A stretch of 59,606 nt of DNA from Acidobacteriota bacterium. Its GTDB lineage: Bacteria > Acidobacteriota > Thermoanaerobaculia > Multivoradales > Multivoraceae. The translations under genes were made by a program, and so were the position numbers. The notes beneath the pieces are model-generated. The model saw only the letters and a program-made list of their open reading frames with translations. It ran no database searches and was not told the origin of the DNA. Positions 1 through 8,656 of the stretch are shown in pieces; position 1 is the stretch's first letter; each line of letters starts with the position of its first letter. The stretch spans positions 1-59,606 of the forward strand of contig JAPOXA010000123.1 of assembly GCA_026707325.1 (NCBI GenBank). The letters are read 5' to 3'.

Positions 1-72
1 CCGCAGCCTCGGCGGCTACGGCGGATCGGTACAAGACGGTGACCGGAATCAACCCCGGAAAGGTACAGGTGC

Positions 73-90
73 GCCGGCCTTCTGGCCGGC
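73..90. terminator. Perfect 7-bp hairpin, possible terminator
   Basis: GCCGGCC (73-79), loop TTCT, GGCCGGC (84-90). It sits before the operon promoter and would suit the end of an upstream transcript. There is no U-tract, so intrinsic termination is uncertain. Confidence 0.35.
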
Positions 91-168
91 ATTCCGGGCC
101 GCGCAGCGACGCTACGGGAACCCTCCTCTCCCGGCGACGTAGCCAGGGCCAAGGCTCACGGCACCCTC

Positions 169-174
169 TATACT
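169..174 (+). promoter_or_regulatory. -10-like TATACT before ABC operon
   Basis: TATACT lies 25 nt before the ATG at 200. No convincing -35 box is visible, and there is no Shine-Dalgarno sequence in the short C-rich leader. Confidence 0.4.
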
Positions 175-199
175 CCCGCCCGCCCCAGCACACGCCCGA

Positions 200-1498
200 A
201 TGGACTGGACCACCATCCGCCTGCTGTACCTGAGCGAACTCAGGTCGGCCCTGCGCGAACGGTCCGTCCTCATCAACGGGATCCTGATCCCGCTCCTGAT
301 GTACCCGCTGATGATGTGGGTGATGTTCTCGGCGATCCTGTTCGTGACCGCCCGCACCGAGAGCTTCGCTTCGCGGGTGGAGATCGCGGGTCTGCCCGTG
401 GAGCATCGCGGCCTGCTCGAGCGGCTCGACGAGGAGGGGCGGGTCGAGGTCACCGAGGTCGACGCTCCACCGGCCACGACGGCGGCCGCCTACCGGGCCG
501 GGATCGAGGAACGCCTTCGGGCCTCTGAACTCGACGCCGCCCTGATCTTCGAGGCGACAGAAGACGGTCCGCCGGGCAACGCCGCCGCCTCGCTTCTCAG
601 CGACGGCTCGAGCGACCAGTCGCAGACCGCCCGCGGACGCCTGGAACGGGCGCTTTCCGCCGAGCGCTCGGACTGGCTCGATCGGATCGCGGAACAGCAC
701 GGTCTCGAAGGCGCCGAGTGGCAGGTGTTCGAGGTGGAATCCGGCAACCTCGCCACCGGCGTCGAGATGGGCCAGTTCCTGATGGGGATGATGATCCCCC
801 TGTTCTTCGTCATCATGATCGCGAACGGCTGCCTCTACCCGGCGATCGACTCGACCGCCGGGGAGCGCGAGCGAAACACCTGGGAGACGACCAGCACCCT
901 CGCCACGCGGCGCATCCACATCGTCGCCGCCAAGTACCTCTACGTCGCCACGATGGGCACCGTCGCCGGCACGCTGAACGCCGCTGCGATGGTCGTCTCC
1001 TTCCGTTCCTTCCTGGGACCGCTGCTCGCCCGGCTCGGCGACGGCGACGGCAGCGGCTTCGCCTTCGAGCTGCCGCTGCGGTCGTTGCCGGTCCTGCTTC
1101 TCACCGCCGTGCTGCTGGGCGCCCTGATCGGCGCCGCGATGATGATCCTCGCGGCCTTCGCCCGCACCTTCAAGGAAGGTCAGTCGATGATCACTCCCCT
1201 CTACCTGCTCGTCATCTTCCCGGTCGTCGTGCTGAACGACCCGAGCCTCGAGTTCACGCCGCCGCTGGCAGCGATTCCGGTCGTCAACATCGTCCTGCTG
1301 CTGCGCCAGGCGATCGCCGGCAACCTGCTCTGGCTGCAGCTCGGCCTCACGCTGCTCTCGAACGCCGCCGCGATCGTCGGCTGCCTGTGGCTCGCCTCGC
1401 GCGTGCTGCGGGTCGAGGAGGTCGCCACCGGCTCCTTCGAGGGCAACCTGTTCCAGTTCCTGCGCCGGCAGCTAAGGCCGGCGGGAGGTAAGGCGTGA
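200..1498 (+). CDS. ABC-2 type permease, NatB-like
   Basis: This 432-residue inner-membrane permease is the first gene of a three-gene exporter operon. A hydrophobic segment near residues 27-52 is followed by a large soluble, probably extracytoplasmic, region of about 140 residues. A cluster of membrane helices then runs from about residue 195 to 410, the NatB/ABC-2 layout. The stretch ERERNTWETTSTLATRRI after the second helix corresponds to the 'GEKERGTLE' cytoplasmic motif of these permeases, which is also present in the third gene. The ATG at 200 gives the full first helix. The stop overlaps the GTG of the ATPase gene (GTGAG), so translation is probably coupled. The exported substrate (sodium in NatAB, or another compound) cannot be read from sequence. 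Confidence 0.85.
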   Translation: MDWTTIRLLYLSELRSALRERSVLINGILIPLLMYPLMMWVMFSAILFVTARTESFASRVEIAGLPVEHRGLLERLDEEGRVEVTEVDAPPATTAAAYRAGIEERLRASELDAALIFEATEDGPPGNAAASLLSDGSSDQSQTARGRLERALSAERSDWLDRIAEQHGLEGAEWQVFEVESGNLATGVEMGQFLMGMMIPLFFVIMIANGCLYPAIDSTAGERERNTWETTSTLATRRIHIVAAKYLYVATMGTVAGTLNAAAMVVSFRSFLGPLLARLGDGDGSGFAFELPLRSLPVLLLTAVLLGALIGAAMMILAAFARTFKEGQSMITPLYLLVIFPVVVLNDPSLEFTPPLAAIPVVNIVLLLRQAIAGNLLWLQLGLTLLSNAAAIVGCLWLASRVLRVEEVATGSFEGNLFQFLRRQLRPAGGKA

Positions 1499-2253
1499 GC
1501 GCAATCCAGGTCGAGGTCCAGGGTCTCTCGAAGAGCTTCTTCGACCAGGCCCGGGGCGAAATCAGCGCGGTCAGGGAGGTCGACTTCGAGTGCCGGAGCG
1601 GAGAGATCTTCGGACTGCTCGGCGCCAACGGCGCGGGCAAGACGACGACGCTGCGGATGATCTCCACCGTGCTTCAGCCCTCGAACGGCACGGCCCGGGT
1701 GCTCGGCCACGACGTCGTCCGCGAACCGGTCGAAGTGCGCCGCAACCTCGGCTTCTACTCGGCGAGCACGGCGCTCTATCCACGGCTCACCGCCCGCGAG
1801 ACGCTGACCCTGTTCGCCCGCGTCAACAAGTACCCCGCGGAGCGCACCAGCAGCCGGGTAGAGGAGATGATCGAGCGCTTCGGCCTCGGCGACTACGCCG
1901 GGGCCCGCATCGAGAAGCTCTCGACCGGAATGAAGCAGAAGGTCTCGATCGCCCGCACCGTCGTCCACGACCCTCCGGTCCTGATCTTCGACGAGCCGAC
2001 CGTCGGCCTCGACGTGCTGAACGCTCTCGATCTCCAGACGGGCATCCAGGAACTGCGCGACGAGGGCAAGACGATCCTTTTCTCGACCCACATCATGAGC
2101 GAGGCCGAGCGCCTCTGCGACCGGATCGCGATCATCGACAAGGGGCGGATCCGCGCCACGGGCGACCTCGAGGGGCTGCGAGCCGCGACCTCCCAGCACT
2201 ACCTCGAGGACATCTTCGTCCACTACGTCACCAGCAACGACACGTCGGTCTAG
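1495..2253 (+). CDS. ABC transporter ATPase, NatA-like
   Basis: This 252-residue nucleotide-binding subunit energises the two flanking permeases. Walker A (GANGAGKTT) is at residues 43-51, the ABC signature (STGMKQK) begins at about 143, Walker B (LIFDEP) is at 163-168, and the H-loop lies in FSTHIMSEAE. Length and motif order match NatA and related ABC-2 exporter ATPases. It starts with GTG overlapping the stop of the upstream permease and is followed after 9 nt by the second permease. It is the only ATPase in the operon and presumably serves a heterodimer of the two different permeases. Confidence 0.92.
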   Translation: MSAIQVEVQGLSKSFFDQARGEISAVREVDFECRSGEIFGLLGANGAGKTTTLRMISTVLQPSNGTARVLGHDVVREPVEVRRNLGFYSASTALYPRLTARETLTLFARVNKYPAERTSSRVEEMIERFGLGDYAGARIEKLSTGMKQKVSIARTVVHDPPVLIFDEPTVGLDVLNALDLQTGIQELRDEGKTILFSTHIMSEAERLCDRIAIIDKGRIRATGDLEGLRAATSQHYLEDIFVHYVTSNDTSV

Positions 2254-2262
2254 GGCGGGCCG

Positions 2263-4311
2263 ATGAACCGCCGCACCGTCACCGCGCTGGTCGTCAACGA
2301 CCTGCGCCAGCTCGCCCGTAATCCGCGGGTGCTCGTGTTCGCTGTGGCCCTGCCGCTCGTCATGTGGCCGCTGATGTGGTTCCTGACCTCGCTGACCACC
2401 GAGCGGCGGCAGGAGAGGCTCGAGAGCCGCACCTACAACTACGCCGTCGCCGAAGATCCTGCCTCCGCCGACGCGCAGGCATGGCTCGAGCGAGCCCTGG
2501 CGATCGTCGGCGACGACAGAGCGTCAGGCGATCCGGACGCGGCGGACGGCCCCACGGTTCGCTTCGAACGCATCGAGACCCCGGCCGACGTTCCAGCCGC
2601 CCTCGACGCGCAGCAGCTCCACGTTCACGTCGCCTGGGAGAGCGGGACCGCGGAGAGCGGCGCTCCCCTTGCCGTCTTCACCTATCGAGCGGATCTCGAT
2701 GCCTCCGGCGCAGCCGAGGGGTTCCTGAGGCGCGCCCTGCAGCGGACGCGCGTGGAGGTCCGCCAGCAGCGCCTTGAGGCAGCCGGCTTCCACACGAAGC
2801 CCGAGGATCTGCTGCCGGTCGAGCGGGTCGAGACGGCCAGCGAGGAGCAGACCTCCGGTCTCTTCCTCGGACGACTCCTGACCGCGATCATCGTGATGAT
2901 GATGCTCACGGGCGGCTCGATCGTGGCCACGGATGCGCTCGCCGGCGAGAAGGAACGCGGCACGCTCGAAACCCTGCTGACGACGGCCGCCAGCCGGGTC
3001 GAGATCGTCACGGCGAAGAACCTGTCGATCCTGGCCGTCGCCTTCGCCACCAGTGTGCTCAACATCGCGAACATCGTGCTGTGGATGCAGCTCGACGTCA
3101 TCCCGGCACCAGAGGGCCTGAAGCTGATCATTCCGGTCGGGACGGGCCTGCTGCTGGTCCTGCTCTATGCCCCGGCAGCGGTGCTCCTCTCCAGCAGCCT
3201 GCTGCTGGTCTCGGGCCGGTCGAAGACGTACAAGGAAGCGCAGTTGCTGTTCGCGCCCGTGATGCTGATTGCCATGGCCGTGGCGGCGATTCCCGTCCTG
3301 CCGGGCGTCGAGCTGCGCAGCGCGATCGTCCTGCTGCCGATCGCCAACCTCGGCGTGGCTGCCAGGGAGATCCTGACCGGCCACTACGACTGGCCGCTGC
3401 TTGCGGCGGCCTGGACGGTCACCGGCGGCGCCGCCGCCCTGCTCGCCCGCGCCTCGCTGCGCACGCTCTCAGCAGAGAAGCTGATCACCGCCAGCGAACT
3501 CGACGCCGCCGACCTCGCCGGCGGGCCAGCGCTCTTCCCGCGCCGCGTTGCGCGCTGGTTCGCCGCTCTCTGGGCCCTGCTCCTCGTCTGGCAACTCAAC
3601 ATCGGCGGCAACATCGACAGCCGCCTGCTGATCTCGATCAACATGGCCATCTTCGGTGCCGCGGCCTGGCTGATGATCGCCCGCTACCGGCTACCCGCGC
3701 GGGAGGCGTTGTCACTGCGGGCGCCGCCGACCGGAGCGTGGCTCGGCGTCCTGATCGGCGCTCCCGCCGGTCTGTTGCTGGCCGACGGCGTCGTCCGGCT
3801 CGCCAGTCTGGCGATGCCCATCCCGGAGGCCTGGATCGAGGCGATGGCCGAGAACATGGGAGCCGGCCTGCCGCTATGGCAAATGCTCATCTTCTTCTCC
3901 CTGATGCCCGCGCTCTTCGAGGAGGTCGCCTTCCGCGGCGTCCTGCTCTACGGCCTGAAGCACCGCCTGACCACCCTCCAGCTCGTCCTGGTCGCCGGCA
4001 TCGCCTTCGGCTTCTTTCACGTCGACCTGTTCCGCATCCCGCCCACTTCCCTGCTGGGGATCTTCCTGGTCGTCACCGTCATCCGGTCCGGCTCCATCTA
4101 CCCCGCCATGGCCTGGCACGCCCTGCACAACGCTCTCGCCCTCGGCAGCGCGAGGCTCGAACAGATCCGGCTCCCCGAACAACCGGCCTGGTGGCACTAC
4201 GTCCTCGCGCTGGCAGCCATCCTCCTCGCCTTCCGACTGATGCACCAGAACCACCAACGGGCAAGTCGTCCAGCCGCGAGCGGGCCGGAGGGAAGTGTCC
4301 CAGGGGGCTAA
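2263..4311 (+). CDS. ABC-2 permease fused to CPBP intramembrane protease
   Basis: This 682-residue fusion has two parts. The N-terminal ~400 residues repeat the NatB layout: a helix near 20-45, an extracytoplasmic region, the cytoplasmic motif GEKERGTLE at about 229, then helices. The C-terminal part (about 430-660) is a CPBP/Abi (type II CAAX prenyl protease-like) membrane domain. Its diagnostic residues are the glutamate pair and arginine of EEVAFR (553-558), the histidine in FFHVD (586), and AWHALHN (H619, H622, N623), so the catalytic set looks complete. The family covers prenyl-protein proteases and bacteriocin-immunity proteins. Joining it to an exporter permease suggests it processes or inactivates something linked to the transported substrate, which is inference. 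The last codons lie inside the inverted repeat that begins at 4273. Confidence 0.88.
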   Translation: MNRRTVTALVVNDLRQLARNPRVLVFAVALPLVMWPLMWFLTSLTTERRQERLESRTYNYAVAEDPASADAQAWLERALAIVGDDRASGDPDAADGPTVRFERIETPADVPAALDAQQLHVHVAWESGTAESGAPLAVFTYRADLDASGAAEGFLRRALQRTRVEVRQQRLEAAGFHTKPEDLLPVERVETASEEQTSGLFLGRLLTAIIVMMMLTGGSIVATDALAGEKERGTLETLLTTAASRVEIVTAKNLSILAVAFATSVLNIANIVLWMQLDVIPAPEGLKLIIPVGTGLLLVLLYAPAAVLLSSSLLLVSGRSKTYKEAQLLFAPVMLIAMAVAAIPVLPGVELRSAIVLLPIANLGVAAREILTGHYDWPLLAAAWTVTGGAAALLARASLRTLSAEKLITASELDAADLAGGPALFPRRVARWFAALWALLLVWQLNIGGNIDSRLLISINMAIFGAAAWLMIARYRLPAREALSLRAPPTGAWLGVLIGAPAGLLLADGVVRLASLAMPIPEAWIEAMAENMGAGLPLWQMLIFFSLMPALFEEVAFRGVLLYGLKHRLTTLQLVLVAGIAFGFFHVDLFRIPPTSLLGIFLVVTVIRSGSIYPAMAWHALHNALALGSARLEQIRLPEQPAWWHYVLALAAILLAFRLMHQNHQRASRPAASGPEGSVPGG

Positions 4312-4447
4312 AGGCCAGCGACTGCCCGTGCCCTTACAGCAAGCACCGCGTAGCGGAGCGCAGCCGACCGCAGCGAACCCCCAGATTCTCATCCGCCAAG
4401 AGGGGGTGAGCGTCCCCTGGGACCCTTCCCTCCGGCCCGCTCGCGGC
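4273..4447. repeat. 175-bp element with 34-bp inverted ends (MITE-like)
   Basis: The arms 4273-4306 and 4414-4447 are reverse complements with one mismatch. They flank 107 bp without a credible gene. The left arm forms the 3' end of the ABC-protease gene, and the right arm stops 11 bp before the end of the convergent rhomboid-like gene. The arms are far longer than a terminator stem needs, and the layout resembles a small non-autonomous mobile element or a REP-type intergenic repeat. No target-site duplication was recognised and no second copy was noticed in this window. It may also end transcription of both convergent genes. Confidence 0.55.
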
Positions 4448-4458
4448 GGCCAACCGCT

Positions 4459-5247
4459 TCAGTTGACCCAGGGGCCGCGGTGGACGCGGTCGTCGTCCTT
4501 TGGCTTCTTGCCGCCCGGGACGACGCGGAAACGGCGGCGGCCGCGGTTCAGCTTCTGGCGGATGTACCAGCGTTCGAGCCGCAGCCGCGACTCGCGCATC
4601 AGGCCGCGCGTGCGCCCGGGCCGGAGCAGCGCGAAGACCGTGCCGACCGCCGTGCAGATACCGATGAAACCGGCGAGATCTCCGTAGCGCAGGAAGCCGA
4701 CCCAGGCGAAAGCGATCTCGATCCAGATGAACCACCGCGCCTTGATCGGCAGCACGAAGAACAGCATGATGGTGGCATCACGCCGGATCACCGCAAAGCC
4801 GGTGATCGCGATCGCCAGCAGCATCTGCTGGCCCTGCATGATGAGGAAGGCGTTCGGACCGGCACCGCCCGCCAGCATCTGCACCAGACAGGCCGCGACC
4901 GCAGCCACGCCTGCCGACATCCAGAGCAGGTTCCAGAACCGTTGCCTGCCTAGAGCCCAGCGCACATCGTTCGCGAACATGTAGAAGATCAGGAGGCCCA
5001 CCAGGAACCAGATCGAGGGCCCGCCCCAACCCGCCGCCGGGTAGGTCAGGAGCTGCCAGACCATCCCTTGCTGCCACACCGAACTCGACAGCCGCATCAT
5101 CTCCGGCACGAAGGCCAGCGTCGGGAAGAACTGCAGCGAGAAGGTGGCGAACAGCACCCCCACGAGCAGCAGCAGGTCGCGCGCATGCGGGCCCGAGAGC
5201 CCGCCGAAGCTCATCCTGCGCGCGTACGGTCCTCCACCCATCGTCAT
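4459..5247 (-). CDS. Rhomboid-like multi-pass membrane protein, catalytic motif not seen
   Basis: This 262-residue protein has about six hydrophobic segments and a basic, Arg/Lys-rich cytoplasmic tail (about 205-262). The spacing of helices and the GWGGPSIWFLVGLL region recall bacterial rhomboid-family proteins. The catalytic GxSG serine loop is not present: the equivalent stretch reads GGAGPNAFLIMQGQQ. It is therefore best read as a rhomboid-fold protein that is inactive or divergent. The ATG at 5247 is supported by a TACAAT hexamer ending 9 nt upstream. It converges with the ABC operon and diverges from the HD-domain gene. Function unknown. Confidence 0.6.
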   Translation of the reverse strand: MTMGGGPYARRMSFGGLSGPHARDLLLLVGVLFATFSLQFFPTLAFVPEMMRLSSSVWQQGMVWQLLTYPAAGWGGPSIWFLVGLLIFYMFANDVRWALGRQRFWNLLWMSAGVAAVAACLVQMLAGGAGPNAFLIMQGQQMLLAIAITGFAVIRRDATIMLFFVLPIKARWFIWIEIAFAWVGFLRYGDLAGFIGICTAVGTVFALLRPGRTRGLMRESRLRLERWYIRQKLNRGRRRFRVVPGGKKPKDDDRVHRGPWVN

Positions 5248-5256
5248 GACGGAGGG

Positions 5257-5262
5257 ATTGTA
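5257..5262 (-). promoter_or_regulatory. -10 TACAAT, leaderless spacing, rhomboid-like gene
   Basis: On the minus strand TACAAT is followed by 9 nt and then the ATG at 5247, with no Shine-Dalgarno sequence between. A transcript from this site would start at or next to the start codon. Confidence 0.5.
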
Positions 5263-5277
5263 GCTACGGCAAGCGCG

Positions 5278-5283
5278 TACAAT
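5278..5283 (+). promoter_or_regulatory. -10 TACAAT for HD/sulfatase pair
   Basis: TACAAT lies 32 nt before the ATG at 5316. TTGTAG at 5258-5263 could act as a weak -35 but the spacing is only 14 nt. It is arranged back to back with the minus-strand TACAAT at 5257-5262. Confidence 0.5.
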
Positions 5284-5315
5284 CGCCGGCCACCTGAGAC
5301 GAAAGGGCGACGGCG

Positions 5316-5909
5316 ATGGACCGAGAAGCAGCCTGGCAGACGGTGCAGGAGTTCGTGAAGGCTCCGGGCCTGAGGAAGCACATGCTGGCGGTCGAAGCGG
5401 CCATGCGCTGGTACGCCGAACAGCTTGGCGGCAGCGCGGAGTCCTGGGGCCTCGCCGGACTCCTCCACGACTTCGACTGGGAGATCCACCCCACCCTCAA
5501 GCAGCACCCGGCCGACGGTGCGGCGATCCTTCGCGAGCGCGGTCTCGACGAGGACATCATCCGCACGATCCTCTCCCACAATACGGAGGGCACCGGCGTC
5601 GAGCGGGAGACCTCGCGCGATTTCGCGCTGCTGGCCTGCGACGAGATCACGGGCCTCATCAGCGCCGCCGCGCTCATCCGACCGAGCAGGGACGTGCGCG
5701 ACGTGCCGCTCAAGTCCGTCCGCAAGCGCTGGAAGCAGCGGGCTTTCGCGGCCGGCGTCGACCGCGAGCACGTCGAGGAAGTCACCGCCGACTTCAGCCG
5801 CGAGTGCTTCAACGGCGAGCTCGAACTCTGGCAGCACGCAGGCAACGTGCTGGCGGCGATGCAGGGCGTCGCCGCGGACCTCGAGCTCGACGGCCGCATG
5901 GCGAAGTGA
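5316..5909 (+). CDS. HD-domain phosphohydrolase family protein
   Basis: This 197-residue cytoplasmic protein has the metal-binding HD signature: a first histidine (H22), the HD pair in LLHDFD (H51-D52), later histidines in KQHPADGA and SHNTEG, and a distal aspartate in ACDEITG. HD proteins of this size are metal-dependent phosphohydrolases or predicted hydrolases acting on nucleotides or small molecules. The substrate cannot be inferred. AAAGGG lies about 10 nt before the start. Its stop codon overlaps the GTG of the following sulfatase gene. Confidence 0.82.
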   Translation: MDREAAWQTVQEFVKAPGLRKHMLAVEAAMRWYAEQLGGSAESWGLAGLLHDFDWEIHPTLKQHPADGAAILRERGLDEDIIRTILSHNTEGTGVERETSRDFALLACDEITGLISAAALIRPSRDVRDVPLKSVRKRWKQRAFAAGVDREHVEEVTADFSRECFNGELELWQHAGNVLAAMQGVAADLELDGRMAK

Positions 5910-7363
5910 TCTTCCTGGCCCTGGGTGCGCTACTCGCGGGGGCCGCGGCGGCGCAACAGCCCACCGACCGTCCCAACGTCCTCTGGATCGACATCGACGA
6001 CCAGTCGCCCTGGTACTCAAGCTACGGCCACAACCTCGTCGAAACGCCCAACATCGACGCGCTGGCGCGACAGGGCGTGCTGTTCGAACGGGCATACGCG
6101 CCGACGCCGGTGTGCAGCCCGACCCGTTCCTCGCTGGTCACGGGCAGCTACGCCATTCGGATCGGGGCGCACGACCATCGTTCGGGGCGGGTTCCCGGCT
6201 ACCGGATCCATCTGCCGGAAGGAGTCGTGACCGTTCCCGAACTGTTCCGGGCCGCGGGCTACGAGACCTACAACGCCAGCAAGGACGACTTCAACTTCAC
6301 CTACGACCGCACGGAGCTCTACACGATCGGCCCCGAGCCGTCGGAGATCCCGTCCTGGAAGGGGCCGCAGGGAGGTGGAAACTGGCGCGACGTGTCCGAG
6401 GGCAGGCCGTTCTTCGGGCAGATGAAGGTGGCCGGCGGCAAGGCCGTCGCGAACGTCGCGACGGAAGTGAAGGCGCTTGGCCTTCGGCCCGTGGATCCGG
6501 CGGAGGTCCCGGTGCCGGCGCAGTATCCCGACATTCCCCAGGTGCGCCGGCACATCGCCAACCACTACAACTCGATCCTGCGCACCGACCACCAGGTCGG
6601 CGAGCTGGTGGCGCAGCTCAGGGCCGACGGACTCTGGGAAAGCACCATCGTTGTGCTCTTCTCCGACCACGGTTCGGATCTGCCCCGAAGCAAGGAGTTC
6701 TCCTACGACGAAGGCTTGAGGATTCCGCTGATCGTCGTCGCGCCGGGACTTCCGGAGGTCGTGAAGGCCGGCACGCGACGGACCGATCTCGTCAACCTGA
6801 TGGACATCGCCGCCACCTCGCTGGCGCTCGCCGGCCTCGACGCGCCAAGGTTCATGGACGCGAAGGACATCTTCGCTCCGAACTACCGCCGCGACTACGT
6901 GTTCACGTCGGCCGACCGCATGTCGAACGTCATCGACCGGGTCCGATCGGTGGTGGGACCGCGTTTCCACTACGTCAGGAACTTCATGCTGGACCGACCG
7001 CTCATCAACTGGGGCCATCGGGAGATGATCGACCTCGCGGGCGATCCGGATGACAGCAGTTTCCTGACGATCCGGCGACTGGCCGAGGAAGGCAGGCTGA
7101 CGCCCGCCCAGGCCGCGCCCTACGGACAACGCGTCGCCGAAGAACTCTACGACCTCGAGAACGATCCGGACGAAGTGGTCAACCTGGCCGAAGATCCCGC
7201 CCATGCCGGCGTGCTGAACGAGATGCGCGAAGCGCTGGCGGGCTGGATCGAAGACACCGGCGACAAGGGCCGGTACCCCAGGTCCCAAGCGGCGATGGAC
7301 GAGATCACGGAGCGCTTCGCCCGCGACTGGCTTCGAAGCCCCGAGTTCCGCGATCTACCGTAG
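5906..7363 (+). CDS. Type I sulfatase (exported arylsulfatase family)
   Basis: This 485-residue hydrolase of the alkaline-phosphatase superfamily cleaves sulfate esters. It begins at GTG 5906, overlapping the HD gene stop (GTGA), which gives a short signal peptide ending in GAAAAQQP. Key features are the metal-binding WIDIDDQSP and the active-site CSPTRSS, where Cys70 would be converted to formylglycine. A metal-binding SDHGSD lies further on, with a sulfatase-like C-terminal part. Length is typical. Maturation needs a formylglycine-generating enzyme or anaerobic maturase. The FGE-like gene at 46010 lacks the catalytic cysteine region and is interrupted, so the maturase must be elsewhere. Likely substrate: sulfated glycans or polyphenols. 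Confidence 0.9.
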   Translation: MIFLALGALLAGAAAAQQPTDRPNVLWIDIDDQSPWYSSYGHNLVETPNIDALARQGVLFERAYAPTPVCSPTRSSLVTGSYAIRIGAHDHRSGRVPGYRIHLPEGVVTVPELFRAAGYETYNASKDDFNFTYDRTELYTIGPEPSEIPSWKGPQGGGNWRDVSEGRPFFGQMKVAGGKAVANVATEVKALGLRPVDPAEVPVPAQYPDIPQVRRHIANHYNSILRTDHQVGELVAQLRADGLWESTIVVLFSDHGSDLPRSKEFSYDEGLRIPLIVVAPGLPEVVKAGTRRTDLVNLMDIAATSLALAGLDAPRFMDAKDIFAPNYRRDYVFTSADRMSNVIDRVRSVVGPRFHYVRNFMLDRPLINWGHREMIDLAGDPDDSSFLTIRRLAEEGRLTPAQAAPYGQRVAEELYDLENDPDEVVNLAEDPAHAGVLNEMREALAGWIEDTGDKGRYPRSQAAMDEITERFARDWLRSPEFRDLP

Positions 7364-7374
7364 GGAAGAACCGC

Positions 7375-8616
7375 CTACGTCCTGGCCGGATAACGGCTCT
7401 CCACGTACTCTCCGACGATCCGGGTGAACTGCTCCGACAATTCGGCAGCGGTGCCCCGCAACGTCGTGAACTGCCGGCCGTCGACGTAGACCGGACAGGT
7501 CGGCGCTTCGCCCGTACCCGGCAGTGAGATGCCGATGTCGGCGGCCTTCGACTCGCCCGGACCGTTCACGACGCAGCCCATCACGGCGAGCTTCAGTTCC
7601 TCGACGCCGTCGTAGCGGCGGCGCCACTCCGGCATGTTCTGATCGATGAAGTCCTCGACCTGGAGCGCCAGTTCCTGGAACGTCGTGCTCGTCGTGCGAC
7701 CGCAGCCGGGGCACGCCGTGACGCTGGGCGCGAAGGCGCGAAGCCCCAGGGCCTGCAGCAGTTCCCGGCAGGCGTGGACCTCCTCGCGGCGGTCGCCGCC
7801 GGGTCGCGGGGTCAGGGACGTGCGGATCGTGTCGCCGATGCCTTCGGCGAGCAGGACGGACATCGCCGACGACGACCACACCAGGCCCTTGAGCCCCATA
7901 CCGGCCTCGGTCAGGCCGAGGTGGAGCGGCTGCCGGGTGCGACCCGCGAGGCTCCGGTAGACGTCGATCAGTTCGCGCGGCGAGGACGTCTTGCAGGAGA
8001 TGACGATCTGCTCCTCCGTCAGGCCGCAATCGAGGGCCAGCTCGGTCGAGCGGAGCGCCGACAGCACCATGCACTCGCCCACGATCTCCTCGGAGGTCTT
8101 GCCGAGGTCGAGCTCCGTGTTCTCCTCCATCTTCGACACCAGCAGGTCCTGGTCGAGCGACCCGCCGTTGACGCCGATCCGCACCGGCTTGCCGAGCTTC
8201 CGGGCCACCTCGCAGATCGCCGCGAACTGGGGATCGCGCCGGCCGCCGCGGCCGACGTTGCCCGGGTTGATCCGCAGCTTCGCCAGCGCCAGCGCGCAGG
8301 CCGGGTGGCGCTCGAGCAGCACGTGGCCGTTGTAGTGAAAGTCGCCTACCAGCGGCACGTCGCAGCCCTCGGCATCCAGCCTGGCCCGAATCTCCGGCAC
8401 GACGACCGCCGCCGCGTCGACGTTCACGGTGATCCGCACGACTTCCGAACCGGCCTCCGCCAGCGCCAGCGCCTGGGCAGTCGTCGCCTCGACGTCGGCG
8501 GTGTCGGTGCTCGTCATCGACTGCACGACCACCGGCGCGCCTCCACCGACGACCACGCCGCCGATGTCAACCGGGTGGGTCGTGCTCCGATGCGCTTCCG
8601 GCGCGGCAACCGCCAT
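7375..8616 (-). CDS. ispG: 4-hydroxy-3-methylbut-2-enyl-diphosphate synthase (IspG/GcpE)
   Basis: This 413-residue [4Fe-4S] enzyme catalyses the penultimate step of the MEP isoprenoid pathway, MEcPP to HMBPP. The N-terminal TIM-barrel begins with [11 protein letters not shown], and conserved LRINPGNVG and FHYNGH are present. The cluster-binding C-terminal domain has cysteines in ACPGCGRTT and [10 protein letters not shown]. Length matches the two-domain bacterial form. The ATG at 8616 is preceded by a TAGCCT hexamer 9 nt upstream and no Shine-Dalgarno sequence. It converges on the sulfatase, with 11 bp between stops, and is divergent from the sulfatase-like gene. Confidence 0.97.
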   Translation of the reverse strand: MAVAAPEAHRSTTHPVDIGGVVVGGGAPVVVQSMTSTDTADVEATTAQALALAEAGSEVVRITVNVDAAAVVVPEIRARLDAEGCDVPLVGDFHYNGHVLLERHPACALALAKLRINPGNVGRGGRRDPQFAAICEVARKLGKPVRIGVNGGSLDQDLLVSKMEENTELDLGKTSEEIVGECMVLSALRSTELALDCGLTEEQIVISCKTSSPRELIDVYRSLAGRTRQPLHLGLTEAGMGLKGLVWSSSAMSVLLAEGIGDTIRTSLTPRPGGDRREEVHACRELLQALGLRAFAPSVTACPGCGRTTSTTFQELALQVEDFIDQNMPEWRRRYDGVEELKLAVMGCVVNGPGESKAADIGISLPGTGEAPTCPVYVDGRQFTTLRGTAAELSEQFTRIVGEYVESRYPART

Positions 8617-8625
8617 GACAGCGGC

Positions 8626-8631
8626 AGGCTA
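8626..8631 (-). promoter_or_regulatory. -10 TAGCCT, leaderless spacing, ispG
   Basis: TAGCCT on the minus strand ends 9 nt before the ispG ATG (8616). No ribosome-binding site lies between. Confidence 0.45.
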
Positions 8632-8642
8632 CAGCACCCGGT

Positions 8643-8648
8643 TAGCAT
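8643..8648 (+). promoter_or_regulatory. -10 TAGCAT, leaderless spacing, sulfatase-like gene
   Basis: TAGCAT ends 8 nt before the ATG at 8657. It lies back to back with the ispG hexamer, so the divergent pair shares about 40 bp of control DNA. Confidence 0.5.
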
Positions 8649-8656
8649 GCCTGCTC

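Larger units (their letters stand above)
1..199. other. Left-edge segment without a supported gene
   Basis: This is the leader of the ABC operon that starts at 200. All three forward frames are open at the left edge. They close at about 42, 142 and 231, and none gives a recognisable protein end, so the 3' end of an upstream gene may lie here but cannot be assigned. The segment holds a perfect hairpin (73-90) and a -10-like hexamer (169-174). Confidence 0.4.

Noticed and set aside
8429..8656. N-terminal extension of the sulfatase-like gene
   Set aside because: The extension overlaps ispG antisense. The ATG at 8657 has a -10 hexamer at the right distance and a plausible membrane start.
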